Below are positions 32,990-44,065 of a DNA stretch of 64,000 nt, in pieces. Under the pieces are notes generated by a model. The model was not told where the DNA came from, searched no databases, and saw only the letters and a program-made list of their open reading frames with translations. Within the stretch, counting starts at the first letter, position 1, and every line of letters begins with the position of its first letter. Source of the stretch: Haliclona indistincta (taxonomy: Eukaryota; Porifera; Demospongiae; Haplosclerida; Chalinidae); contig OZ024788.1 in NCBI GenBank assembly GCA_964017065.1, positions 8,721,761 to 8,785,760 of the forward strand, written 5' to 3'. Made by a program: the position numbers and the translations under genes.

Positions 32990-33510
32990 CCATTCACACT
33001 TGAGCTTGGAACGGTTCTGTAACTATTCCAAGTTCAATGTGAACAGACGCAGAACCGTTCCCAACCGATCCGTTCTGCTTGGATCGGTGAGACAGAGGTT
33101 CAGACCGATCCAGAACAGTTATCTTTTGCAGCGTAAACAGAAACGGTCTCTAGAACCAGTTATTGCGAGCATTTGTGTGCTACAGCCGACTAGAAAGGTG
33201 TCTTGCTACATGCTGTTTGGCTGCAATAAGAAAGTATAAGCTAATGAAAGTGTTTCAGTATCACGGATCGCCTACAACGCTGTGTTTGGTGTCCTGTAGC
33301 TGTCAGTAGCAAAGCGCTTTAATGCCTAAGCCAAGAAGGATATCTTTAAGCGCTGAGGCAAGCAGTATAATCGAAAAAAGCTGCAACAAGACACAACAAT
33401 TGAACAATGATGAGTGGGTGTGGGTGTAATAATTATGGGATGGTTAATGGTCACCAGAACCGTTACTGGAAACCATTCCAGAACGGTTCTTCAAGTGTAA
33501 ACACGTTGTA
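32990..33510. mobile_element. Insertion with CCATTCACACTTGA-type inverted ends
   Basis: CCCATTCACACTTGAGCTTG and GGAACGGTTCTG near 32990 face GAACGGTTCTTCAAGTGTAA near 33485 in reverse complement. The segment is absent from the second TMEM245 copy. A related GTGTAAAC/GTTCACAC-type insert seems to occupy about 31690-32330. The ends are approximate. Confidence 0.45.
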
Positions 33511-33690
33511 AGATCACCATGAAATAGCTTGGATGTGCAAATAATCTTTACTCTTCAAAAGATGCCCGCAATGTCGAGAGAGAATTCAGTTGGCTATCCA
33601 CAGGTTTCTAATAACTGCATCACCAACTAGAATACTAAAGTAACTAGTTGTTAGAAAGCAAGACTGAGTGAGTATTATGCGAAATTTACT

Positions 33691-34305
33691 GCTCTGTGCT
33701 GGTGTGCTGCAATGCCCAGGGTACACATGCTCTGTGCTGGTGTGCTGCAATGCCCAGGGTACACATGCTCTGTGCTGGTGTGCTGCAATGCCCAGGGTAC
33801 ACATGCTCTGTGCTGGTGTGCTGCAATGCCCAGGGTACACATCCTCTGTGCTGGTGTGCTACAATGCCCAGGGTACACATGCTCTGTGCTGGTGTGCTAC
33901 AATGCCCAGGGTACACATGCTCTGTGTTGGTGTGCTACAATGCCCAGGGTACACATGCTCTGTGCTGGTGTGCTACAATGCCCAGGGTACACATGCTCTG
34001 TGTTGGTGTGCTACAATGCCCAGGGTACACATGCTCTGTGATGGTGTGCTGCAATGCCCAGGGTACACATGCTCTGTGCTGGTGTGCTGCAATGCCCAGG
34101 GTACACATGCTCTGTGCTGGTGTGCTGCAATGCCCAGGGTACACATGCTCTGTGCTGGTTTTGCTGCAATGCCCAGGGTACACATGCTCTGTGCTGGTGT
34201 GCTGCAATGCCCAGGGTACACATGCTCTGTGCTGGTGTGCTGCAATGCCCAGGGTACACATGCTCTGTGCTGGTGTGCTACAATGCCCAGGATACGCATG
34301 TATAG
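33691..34305. repeat. 38-bp minisatellite, array 1 (about 16 units)
   Basis: The unit is GTGCTGGTGTGCTGCAATGC followed by CCAGGGTACACATGCTCT, with GCTGCA/GCTACA variants. Because 38 is not a multiple of 3 and the unit lacks stops in most frames, all three frames on both strands stay open and give false Cys-rich ORFs up to 228 codons. It lies in an intron of TMEM245 copy 1, and the orthologous intron of copy 2 has its own array. Confidence 0.95.
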
Positions 34306-35254
34306 AACTCTAGTTGTTAAACAACACAATCACATTATCCACTTACAAAGTTGAAGAGCATTGTGCCGCCACTGAACAGCAGAGAGGAGAGTAAGGTGAG
34401 GATTGAGACAGCAATGGAGAAATTGACCGATATAAAAGTACACAGAGATCGCAGGATCTACAATGAAACAAACACGACAAGTGATTGAGTTGAGTAAATA
34501 ACTGTTATATTTCACAGGTAAATAAAAATGCAGTTGTGTATTGTATTGGTTACTATGGTGATTCTGTTGCCTTGCTGCAGTGCTCCCCACAGTGAGTTGA
34601 TCTTGTCTTCAGCAGTAGATGACTTGAGATTAGTGACGTTCTAGAGAGAAAAGAGAGAACACACAATAGCTTGGATTGTACAACCTTCAATAGTGTAATG
34701 GTGAACTGGATTGCGGTATTTTATGTATAAACACATGTTTAATATTGCTCATAGTCCTGTTACATTTATTTTCTGTTGTATGTTACAGATAGTCCAAAGG
34801 TAGCATTGTACAGGCTCTCGGACGGGCTGTGTGGGTGGCTATTGAGCCTGGTACGCATTGCACGCGCATGCGTCAGATTTTGAAAAGCGCGGGAGAATTA
34901 TCAAAAGACATCGCCCTCGCCCGCCTTTAAAATTTATGCATTAATGTGAACAACGCTGGAATAATATTGTTTGGGATCCAACCACGCTCAGGTAAGCTGC
35001 TGCATCTATACTTGGCCGCTTGTCCAGGTACACACGACCAAATTGTGAGCAATTGGAGATCTGTCTAGACATAGAACACTTACTTTGTCGAAATCAGGCC
35101 AAAATCGAGAATATTTGCTGCTTGTGGCGCTCGATACGGCTTGAGGCAGTACAATGCTTCATCGTGGCATGCTTAGCCGGCGTAAACACTGCTGCTTCTG
35201 TGTTTTTTTCTTAACTAACAATGAGTATCCTGATATAAGCAAGAGTGCACGGAC

Positions 35255-35897
35255 TAGTCTGGGGACCCGCCCCTTTCGCATTAACAGGAAAGTGGTCTGG
35301 TCGCTTCGGCATACAGTACCCGTACCACAGCGCAGGGATTCTTGATGTCCAACCAGATTGCGCCACGTCATAAATAATTGCGTTACGTCATAAACTGACT
35401 GTAGCAAAATGGAGTCTAGCACGGTGAGCGAAGTGATAGACCGAGCAGTGCAGCAGTTGGGTTATACAGCTACTAAAGAACACTAGCGAACGGTAGTGGA
35501 AGGACTTGTGGGTGGCAAAGATGTATTCAGTATACTGCTGACTGGATACGGAAAAAGTTTGTGCTATGCTTGTCTACCATTGGTTTTTGATCATCTGAGG
35601 CATTGGGAGAAAGCAGATTGCGTATATCCTTGACTCTACTAGTAAGATCTTCACCGCAACCAATGCAGAGAAACAAATCCTGATCTGTTACAGCTGTATC
35701 CATGCTGTTGGGCGTAACGCATACACGTGGATCGGGGCGTTACCATACTTGTACGCAAGCGATGCATGCGGATGGGCACGAGACTTGAATGGGGCTACGC
35801 AGAATGCGCGTACGAAAAAGTCCATTGGTACAGGTATTGTATGCTGAAGCGACCAGACCCTTTCCTGTTAATGCGAAAGGGGCGGGTCCCCAGACTA
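35255..35897. mobile_element. 643-bp Pack-MULE-like element carrying a RecQ helicase fragment
   Basis: The inverted repeats are about 65 bp, starting TAGTCTGGGGACCCGCCCC and continuing TTTCGCATTAACAGGAAA. They are flanked by TGCACGGAC at 35246-35254 and TGCACAGAC at 35898-35906, a 9-bp duplication with one mismatch. The cargo between the repeats is a helicase gene piece rather than a transposase. It is nested inside the element at 34801-36014. Confidence 0.75.
35409..35634 (+). pseudogene. RecQ-type helicase N-terminal fragment
   Basis: The frame from ATG at 35409 reads MESSTVSEVIDRAVQQLGY, then a stop near 35484, then VVEGLVGGKDVFSILLTGYG followed by KSLCYACLPLVFDH. The G-x-G-K-S P-loop region (here TGYGKS) and the following SLCYACLPLVF are typical of RecQ-family DEAD helicases. 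Only about 75 codons are present; the rest of the helicase is missing. One in-frame stop and truncation make it non-functional. It is flanked on both sides by transposon inverted repeats. Confidence 0.75.
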
Positions 35898-36387
35898 TGC
35901 ACAGACATTTTACTGTAGTATACGATGTAACCATCAGATGGTTACATTACGTCATTTTTCGCGCATACCAGACTCTCTAATAGCCACCCACGCCGATGGC
36001 CTGGGTACGAGGCTAGTCCAAAGGATGAAAAACACTGACAGGCAAGGGAGATTATCAAAATCTCACAGGGAAGAAGAGATTTGAAGTGAGTGTGTGTGAG
36101 TGTGTGTGAGTAGTGAGTACCTGTAGGACGTATGAGTGATAGAGGTTATCGTACGTCTGCAGTACTTGCTCAATCACAATGCTGCTGTGCTCTTTACCGA
36201 TCATATCCTGGAGATGGGTGGCTAGCCGTTCCCGACTACTGTGGAACCCTTTCTCAGAAAATTGCTCCATAGTTGCCTTCAAATTATTGTTCTTGCCATC
36301 AACAACACTGCAGATAACATTGAAATTTTCACACAACATAATGTACCCCGTAGCTAACAAAATGAAGACTGACACATTAAAGAATTA

Positions 36388-36514
36388 CCGTATAGCCAGT
36401 TTTTTTTCGCTGGTCAAATATTTCGTTAGCCAAATTTTGGCTGGGTCTGATTTTCGTCACAGAGTCACGTCACAGATGAACATGATCCACATGAAAATAA
36501 CCGGCTATACGGTA
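36388..36514. mobile_element. CCGTATAGCC MITE, short copy
   Basis: ACCGTATAGCC and its complement GGCTATACGGT bracket about 127 bp. The same insertion in TMEM245 copy 2 (55577-55762) is longer, so copy 1 has an internal deletion. The shared position shows it was present before the two loci split. Confidence 0.75.
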
Positions 36515-38114
36515 CAATGAAATTTTATTTAGCGTTCTTGTGAGAATGAGTCTTCTAAATAAACACAAAATTTGGTACCCACTGGATACAAAAGTTTTAT
36601 AAGCTATATTCCTGGAATAAATGCAATGTACTGTTCTAACCTGTGTAGCCAGGGACTATCAGCAACAGAGCTGTTGAGCGTCTGTACTGTCAGACCCACT
36701 GTGTTAGTCAGCTCCAGCTGTATCTGGGCAACCAGTAGCATAGCCACACCCACACACCCTATCAGCATTCCAGATATCATACACAAGCTGACTATACTGC
36801 CGACAAGATCTTGCGTAAAGTGTAAAACACGTTTGTCCACCTGGATAAAAAAGTTGTACAGCGTTGGAAGCGGATGAGGAAACAATGATGAAGAATGGTG
36901 ATCGATCCACACAAGGATATTCTGTGAGGTTGATTTACAGAGATACACCATTCTGTGAGTGACTTGGAATTTTGACGATAGTCGCTTTAAAATGCTCCAA
37001 GCTACAATAGGAGCCAAGAGGAGTAGGAAGAGAGGATGTCGCCATAGCAACACCACCATACAACACGTATAGAGCAGTAGAAACAGCTGGTCACTAGGAC
37101 AATGAGTGTTAGAGATTTCTTCCTCAAATTCACTCAAGTGACGTTGTTTCTTTTTAGATCTTCGAGGCGTTCGATCGCCATCAACTTCGTCGTCTTTCGT
37201 ACTAGACTATAAGCAGGGGAAGACGGTGTTTCTTGAGGGGTTGGTGACACTTGGAGAAGGGGTTCGGTGAAATGCACCAATGACTGTTTCTCGGCTAGTT
37301 CGTCCTGATAAGATGAGTCCGATACCACCTCAGGTTGGTCATCATCTGGCTGCCATCGCTCCTCATCTTGATGGTGAGATATTTCTTGCACTGTTGCTGA
37401 CGACAAGCTCTTGAGACTGTCACTAACAACGTCAGCGATACTCGTCTGCTTCTTCAGTGATCTCGGTGTGGAGGGAGATTTGCTGTAGAAGAGGCTAGCT
37501 AGCAGAAATAGGAACGTCATTAGAGGCAGCGCCATGCTCCCGAGGCACCAGCTGGTGATGTTAACAAGAATGAGGAACCACAGAGACACATGCAGAGAAT
37601 ATTTAAGCAGAGGTTTGGGATGGTAGAGACGAGAGCTGACGGCAAGTATATACAATCATTTGAACATCAGCTGTTGGAAGAAAACAACAAATTCAACATA
37701 CATTGTACTGGTATATGTCCCCCTCTGATATTTATAACGTTGGAGTATTATACAACAATAGGCGGGCCCGTATAGGCAGCTTCAAGAAGAGAGGTCAGAA
37801 AAAATGGACCAATATCTAGAAAAATCTAACTTGATTTATTACGTACGATCGGTGGCTCTTTTGCTGGCGATCTGGAGTTCTACGTAGACATTAATATCCA
37901 CAGTTGACTGCCTAGAAGTTGATAGGTTAGAATTTCAATACAGGATAGCACTCACACGTCTAAAGAAATTGTGTGTAAGCAAGCTATGGACGCTATCTCG
38001 CTCGTCACTGCTCGTGTGCTGTGCTCGTGGCCTCGTGCTGAACATTATAGACACGCCCAGTTGAATCAGTGGTCGACGGTCAAGCGCACCAGACTGACCA
38101 GAGGAGGTTGGCCA

Positions 38115-38743
38115 CAGGGCCTAGGGGGGTACGACAAGCTAATTTATTCTGACGTAATGCTGACGTAGCTTCACGTAGGCAATAATTTAGTAAACCAGAA
38201 TACATTGCGTCTTTCCTGGTCTGCTACGCCTTTCGAGGACAATTTGACCTGTAAGTATGTTGCTAAATAGATTCTACTGCCCAAGACCTTTCGTTTAAGC
38301 TACCGTACCCCACCCGTACCTCTTTTAGTTTTTGCAGTACAGAGAGATGAAGATAGATAATTGGTTGGCAAAATTATTCACCCAAGAAAGCACCAACGTG
38401 ATCAAAACAGCATTGCTATCGTTCTTGAGCATCAGTCGGTTAATAATGTAAAGAAATTGCGACTGTGACGCACAAACTCTGGCTGCAATACGCACAAATG
38501 TTGTCCAATCACTCGGTAACAGCAGAAAACTTGTTTCAGCTATTTTCAGTAGATTGTTCTGGAATATTACTTGCCTTGACCTGGAGTGTAAACAATGCAC
38601 GCTTGAGCTCGATATCATGTACTATAGCGCGATGGCAAACTGTTTAAACTATCCTGCATACATTCCTGCATATCATTATTCGTTAGTGGGCGTGTGGTAT
38701 GTCAACAATACGTCATATTAAATTAGCTTGTCGTACCCCCCTG
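38115..38743. mobile_element. 629-bp element with 9-bp duplication GGTTGGCCA
   Basis: GGTTGGCCA at 38106-38114 and 38744-38752 flank ends CAGGGCCTAGGGGGGTACGA and, in reverse, CAGGGGGGTACGACAAGC. The inner repeat CAAGCTAATTTATTCTGACG is partly conserved. A short frame starting MKIDNWLAKLFTQES near 38347 may be a transposase leftover. A truncated relative lies at 4425-4690. Confidence 0.7.
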
Positions 38744-38759
38744 GGTTGGCCACGCATCA

Positions 38760-39900
38760 TACTTACACGCACGATCACATGACATTGAAATAGCAAAGAG
38801 CCCCACCCACTGATGCTGCAGCAGAGCTGCTGGCAGTCCAGCTACAGTTAGTGCTGTGCGAATAGAGACCAAATGTTCACGAGGCTGTCCACGAGTGATG
38901 TAGAACTGCTGCTAGCAGTGAATGAATGCTGTAGCCTTGACTGGCGGTAGGCTGTGCTCAATATGCTGTACGACTGCTATAAGCGGTCCTACAATAATGT
39001 TGGCAAGCTCCAATGCTGTTTCAAATGCTCACAGCCGGTAGGCATGAGCCTATTATTCTTTTAATTTTTCCTATTATTCTTTTTAGAATTTCTCAAAATT
39101 TTAACCTATTATTCTCACAAAATTGACCGATTATTCCAACATTATTCTCAAAAATTCCGCCAAATAAAAGTTTCCTTCACTTAATCACATGATTGCTCAT
39201 TAAATTTATGCATTTATAAAGTATCTATAATAAAGATGATTGCTATAAGAAAGATGATTTAAAGATACATGCATGTATTTCACAAGTACTGGTAAGTACC
39301 ATTTTTGTTCATGCATTGTAGAGGCATGCATCGAAATTCCTGAAGTAGCCTGTATAGGTAGCCATTAATCTAGGCTTTGATAGGCATCTACACACCCTCA
39401 GAGCTGTCCTGCAGTTTACATGAAATCTACAAGTACACCGCTATTGCTGCCTGAGAAGTGTAAGATGGCCGTCAAGGTGAGCCAGCCATAACTCAAGAAC
39501 GAAAGCACTTTAGCAAAATCCGCGAGTCAGATTGCAAACCATTGTCGTGCTTAGCCTCTCGGTTCATACCTTAGAAAGAATGAACGTCGTTTACTGCGTC
39601 CATCGGCTTCCACTCATCGTCCTGATGATGCACACGTGACCATGGGTGATCAAATTTGACCAACTATTCTCGAATATTCTCAAATTCTTTCAGTTACCTA
39701 TTATTCTAAAAATTATTCCAGCATAATAGGCGCATGCCTATGACACAGCGTTCCTTCGTCGCTCATGGTCACCGTAGACCATCTTCTGTTTCTTCCCAAT
39801 GTTTCACAGTGTGGCAACCAAAACGGCCAAGCCGAGCCAAGCCTCCTGAAATACGATCTTCTTTTGGTCGGTTAACAACTTCTTGAACGCTTGCAAACAG
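38760..39900 (-). other. Possible coding remnants split by an inverted-repeat element
   Basis: On the minus strand, 39900-39750 has an open stretch (RAKLFASVQEVVNRPKED ... GLARLGRFGCHTVKHW), and 39025-38790 another (FETALELANIIVGPLIAVVQ, then one stop, then FYITRGQPREHLVSIRTA). Between them lies a 702-bp element (39039-39740) with ends TAGGCATGAGCC and GGCGCATGCCTA. I do not recognise the protein, the two pieces do not join in a simple frame, and a stop is present. Treat as a candidate gene remnant only. Confidence 0.3.
39039..39740. mobile_element. Inverted-repeat element with TAGGCATG ends (family of 53382-54453)
   Basis: The ends TAGGCATGAGCCTATTATTC and AATAGGCGCATGCCTA, plus AT-rich TATTATTCT motifs inside, match the style of the hAT-type element at 53382-54453. 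No clean target duplication is seen here. Confidence 0.6.
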
Positions 39901-40160
39901 TTTCGCTCTGTCCTGCGCCTCCAACTAGTTGCAAATCAGCAAATTCATATAATATGAATAAATTCATGAGGTTCCAAAAGGTGAAGTTATTCATGTTGGA
40001 ATTACGTCCGGCCTGTGCGGTCACATGAACTCGGCCTACGCATTGCATACGTAGAAATGATGATCGATGACGCGTGGCCAACCTCCTCTCCAAGCGCACG
40101 GTAGTGCCTCCCTTAGCCTCGGCCCCACGCTCTCCAATACAGAGAGCCTGGGGACGAGGC

Positions 40161-41324
40161 TAGTGCCTCCCTATGTAGGGCTGAACGAGAAAGCAAGATG
40201 GCGGCTACATACAATGTATTAGCGTTCAAACGCTGATATTTCGCCTGGTGACGAATGGTATACGTCAAAAGACACCTAAATCTGCTCTCTGGCGTTGCCC
40301 TATCTTACAGTAGCAAGGAGATCGCTCAAAATTGTTACTAAAGTGACGAACCTGGAAACGGTGAAAATCGAGTTTCGTCATCTTCGTTTTTTTTCTTTCT
40401 TCGGCGCGTCTAGCGCCTTTACGCGAGCAATGCCGAGACCAAAACACCCACGAACAGCCGTGAAATTCTCCTGACAGGTGCCTTTTGAACTTTGTTTTTA
40501 GCGAAACGGCGATATAAACTCCGCGATTTCTCGATAGTGATCCATTGTCGGCAAAGTGGTAGACGCCATTAATGTGATTGCGCAATACGCACGTGACCAA
40601 GTAGTGGTTAGCGCACGTGACCAGGGACTAGCTTGAGTATTATCGCCGCGCCGTATGGATCACGGAAAACACATAGTTTGTCCGGAGTCTTCGAAGAACG
40701 GTAAGCTCGTATAGGATCACCATTCTGCGCTTGCCAGATAATTTCAACCGCCGAAGCAAGTGTGGGCGGGGCTCGTATCCACTGCAGGCATGCGTAGGCG
40801 AGCTGATACAACGATTATTTTTAGCTACAAATTTAAAATTCTTAATAATAAAGCAAAGCCATCAACAACAGGAACACTAAACCAATGGTGGAAGCAAAGA
40901 CAGCTCAGTACGTGCATGATGTTCAACTGCACTTCACTGAAAAAGAAAAAAGGACACAAACAAGAAAATAAAAAAGGATGTAGGGTTGTGAAATCTACCA
41001 CTGGTCCACAATGTTAACTAACAAGGAACAAGCATGGAATGGTAACACGATTGACTTGCTAACAGACCATTGATTCCTAAATCAGTGGCTGTTGTGATTG
41101 GCTATAGCTAGTTCAGCTAGTTGCTGTTGACTGACACCTGATGTGCATTCAGCTTGTGACAAAATATTGATCCTATGTACAGCCACTGATGTAGGGATCT
41201 ATGGTCTGTTAGCAAGTCAATCGTGTTACCATTCCATGCTTGTTCCTTGTTAGTTAACATTGTGGACCAGTGGTAGATTTCACAACCCTACATCCTTTTG
41301 ATTTCGATAGAAATCTTTTTATTT
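40161..41324. mobile_element. Repeat family A, copy 3
   Basis: Same orientation and body as copy 1, from GTGCCTCCCTATGTAGGG to the closing foldback ending GATAGAAATCTTTTT. The pyrimidine tract is short here (about 40385-40403). Just to its left is a GCCTGGGGACGAGGCTAG motif, which also occurs at 60705-60762 and resembles the end of the 34801 element. Confidence 0.75.
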
Positions 41325-41329
41325 TCTTT

Positions 41330-42480
41330 ACTGCATTGTGATTGCTGTACAAAAGGGTATAATGTGTATGTGAAATGGGGCATTCCACTGAGGCATCTGC
41401 ACCTTTGGTGCTTCATCAGTCAGAGGGGTATTTTGTATCACCAGTATTGGGATTATAAGCAACTGATTTGCTTGCTCTGTATGTTCCATGATGCAAGCGT
41501 TATGATATTTGGGCAATGAAGAAGTGATTGATTGATGCTAGTAGATTGAGGTATTGTAATAGTCAATAAAAATTAATAATTACACCTAAAGGCACGTTGT
41601 AGCAGCTCCTGCTAGTATTGTCGCTTATAGCACTCGATCATGTTTTAAGCGGCCACATGTTCGTACAATCGATCACTCAGATCTTTTGCATACCTGATTT
41701 TCTTTAGTAATAATGATTATTCATTATTTTTTTGTAGGAATCTTGTGCATGATGTCTCTGGGAGCCTCCTCCAATACAACTGTTTTGAATATCCATATCA
41801 TTCAAGGCAAGTAGCTAAATCGATTATTAGATTATTATGTCGAACAATTCTATGTGAAATAATTATCTGTAATGATAATGAGGTGAATTCCTTCTCCCAC
41901 CAACCAGTTGAGCTCTATTGTCATTGATGCATCAGATGTGTTTGAGGCTATTATCTCATCTCTAAATCCTTCAAAAGCTCCAGGCATAGACAACGTAGAC
42001 AATTAAGATCTGTCCTGATCCCTTCCTACTACAATTTACTCATCTTCTTAACAGTTATTTTGACTCGTGCTCTTGGCCGAATGACTAGAAAATCCACAAA
42101 ATCACCTCAATCCACAAAGGAAAGAGCCTTTCTGATGTTGCAAACTACAGGCCTATATCTCTGTTGTGTATTATGCAAGGTGCTAGAATCAATCATCTTT
42201 AGCAAGATTATTGATTTCATATACCCTTGCCTCTCAACACTTCAATTTGGGTTTCTAAAAGGTTGATCTTGTCTAACCCGACCCAGCTGCTTACCTTCTT
42301 CTCCAAAGTTTTTGATTCTATTGATGGTATATACACCTTGTGATGTGATCTACCTAGATTTCAGGAAGGCATTTGACTCCATCCCTCATCCTGAGCTTCT
42401 GTATAAACTGTGGTTGTTTGGTATAACTGGACCCTTCGGGTTCTGGTTTAGATCTTACCTTAATGATCGATTCTAAGAGA
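41330..42480 (+). pseudogene. Non-LTR retrotransposon remnant (reverse transcriptase, copy 1)
   Basis: Broken frames translate as LNPSKAPGIDNV (near 41965-42000), then LESIIFSKIIDFIYP and LQFGFLKG, then CDVIYLDFRKAFDSIPHPEL (about 42335-42395) and GFWFRSYLNDR. LNPSKAPG, LQFGF and DFRKAFDS are standard blocks of LINE-type reverse transcriptase, and the Asp of DFRKAFD is the first catalytic residue. Several frameshifts and stops separate the blocks and no YADD box is present, so it is a dead 5'-truncated copy. The stretch upstream (41330-41900) is shared with the second copy at 60771-61260. Confidence 0.75.
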
Positions 42481-42690
42481 GATACTAGTAGTATCGACTG
42501 TTTGTGTTTGAAGAGAATGGTTGGTTTTAAGCACCTGGGCAACGATTGGAGCTTCATTATCTGATATTCCTAAGTTGTGCATATTCAAGTAAACGTAAAG
42601 TGACATTATCTTCGAGGCCTTGAAACAGGGATTGAATCAACTGATGTGGTAATAATTTGAAAGATCAAGATGTGTAAGTGACGTTTTCAT

Positions 42691-43020
42691 TTAGCATTTA
42701 TTGTGAGAGACAAAACAGTGTTCCTTTAATGCCAGTGGGTTTAAGTACATGTATATATTGAAAAACATGCCACGTAAGATGTATATTAAAATCAATGTTA
42801 ACTGAGCAGTAGCAATTGTCCTTAACATTGAATCAAAAGAGGAACTTCCCTGGTAAAGGTTACAGACAATGTTTGATGAAAGAAAATCACTCAATACTTC
42901 AGCACATCTTTCATCATCAGTAGAATATTCTTTCAAGTAAGTATGAGGGTTAAAAATATTATGTCCACCAAAAGAATAGACCAAATCTTCGTTGAAGATC
43001 AGCTTGACCAAAGCGTTCAT
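42691..43020 (-). other. Unidentified 109-codon open frame, possible exon
   Basis: An open minus-strand frame (NEDLVYSFGGHNIFNPHTYL, then KEYSTDDERCAEVLSDFLSS) has a protein-like composition, unlike the repeat-derived frames nearby. I cannot assign a domain. It lies downstream of the leucine-rich-repeat remnant on the same strand and could be part of that decayed gene. No clear splice sites were established. Confidence 0.3.
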
Positions 43021-43141
43021 ATTATTTTTTTTGCATTTTGAATGATCTTGAATAAACCAGTATTATCTATGCTTCAGACTATTCAAAAATTCAGTAAGCT
43101 CCTGAATCAGAGAAATATTATTTCTTCAAAAGATCAAGATA

Positions 43142-43331
43142 CCGTATAGCCTGTTATTTTCATGTGGATTTAATTTTCGAATGGCTGGTGCGGGTCGAAA
43201 ATTAGATTTCGAAAAATTCTGTTTTCCTATTTAAAGTTATGTGACGTGGCTCTGTGACGAAAATTAGACCCAGCCAAAATTTGGCTAACGAAATATTAAT
43301 TTTGACCAGCGAAATAAACAGGCTATACGGT
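43142..43331. mobile_element. CCGTATAGCC MITE
   Basis: ACCGTATAGCCTGTTATTTT and AATAAACAGGCTATACGGT form the inverted ends. The inner blocks (CATGTGGATTTAATTTTCG, TTGGCTAACGAAATA) match the copy at 55577-55762 in inverse order. It sits between two pieces of possible coding sequence. Confidence 0.8.
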
Positions 43332-43388
43332 AAGTTAGTGACTTGTTCATTTGAAGCATTTTAATAAGAGCTATACCATTTTGTTTTT

Positions 43389-43560
43389 TAGCAGCAAATC
43401 TACAAAGCAAAGATGTATTTGTGTAAGTGATAGGTTAACCTGCAGTGCTTCTGCAATGTGTAACAGACCATCTATGCCACAATCATAAAGTGTTAATCTA
43501 GTGATGGTCGTTTGAGCTCCCTGTCCAGTAATGGATGATGTATAAAAGTTAATTGAGCAC
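43389..43560 (-). pseudogene. Leucine-rich-repeat remnant (RNase-inhibitor/NLR type)
   Basis: The minus strand reads TTITRLTLYDCGIDGLLHIA followed by EALQVNLSLTQIHLCF. The spacing L-x-L-x-x-C-G-I then I-A-E-A-L then N-x-S-L-T is the consensus of the 28-residue LRRs found in RNase inhibitor and NLR proteins. Only about one and a half repeats are visible and the frame closes at a stop near 43391, so this is a fragment. A link to an innate-immune NLR gene is inference. Confidence 0.55.
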
Positions 43561-43639
43561 TAATCTCCCCGACAAAGAATTGGCACAAAGTTCGAATTTT
43601 AGCAGATATACCTTTGTTTCTGTACATCATAATAATTAT

Positions 43640-44032
43640 CAATGATCATTCCAATAATTAAACAGTCACTTTATTCAGTTTAAAATGACGCATGTGTTGC
43701 AAAGATATTTCAGCGCAGCAACGTTGTGGTATTACCAAGAAGATATCAATTATCAATCAAAGCAGCAATAAACAGCAAGAAGAATCGAGTATAGAATAAA
43801 ACCTTAAAACAGAAAAGCATGCATCACTTATATAGAGTAAAAAATGCTGACTAAGTGAGAAACAAAAGAAGAAAGACGTGAATAGAACTGCTGACATACA
43901 ATAGAATGAAAGAAGTGACAAACATTGACATTGCAACACTGAATACATGAGAGTAACGCAAACACCTAGCTACAAAAGAATTGTTCTGACAAGTGTCATT
44001 TCTCAACAACATGTACATACATACTAATACAG
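43640..44032. other. Non-coding stretch beyond receptor copy 3
   Basis: 3' flank of the receptor gene. Parts match the 3' flank of receptor copy 2 (CAATGATCATTCCAA, CAGTCACTTTATTCAGTTTA), interrupted by an AG-rich segment at 43700-43985 that I cannot assign. Confidence 0.4.
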
Positions 44033-44038
44033 TTTATT
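44033..44038 (-). promoter_or_regulatory. Likely polyadenylation signal, receptor copy 3
   Basis: AATAAA on the minus strand, about 28 nt after the stop codon at 44066-44068, in the same relative place as in receptor copy 2. Confidence 0.6.
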
Positions 44039-44065
44039 TACAACGAAGTAGTTCAAGTAAAAAGC

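Larger units (their letters stand above)
34801..36014. mobile_element. 1.2-kb insertion with 10-bp target duplication AGTCCAAAGG
   Basis: AGTCCAAAGG is found at 34791-34800 and 36015-36024. The ends are TAGCATTGTACAGGC and, in reverse, TAGCCTCGTACCCAGGC, with matching inner blocks (GTGGGTGGCTATT and AATAGCCACCCAC). TMEM245 copy 2 has the empty site (near 55060). A 9-10-bp duplication is typical of MULE elements. It hosts the 643-bp element at 35255-35897. Confidence 0.8.

Noticed and set aside
32463..33239. Open frames of 130 and 214 codons
   Set aside because: They cross the inverted ends of a MITE and are absent from the paralogous locus.
33586..34354. Several overlapping Cys-rich ORFs on both strands, up to 228 codons
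   Set aside because: They arise from a 38-bp minisatellite that is open in all frames, inside a TMEM245 intron.
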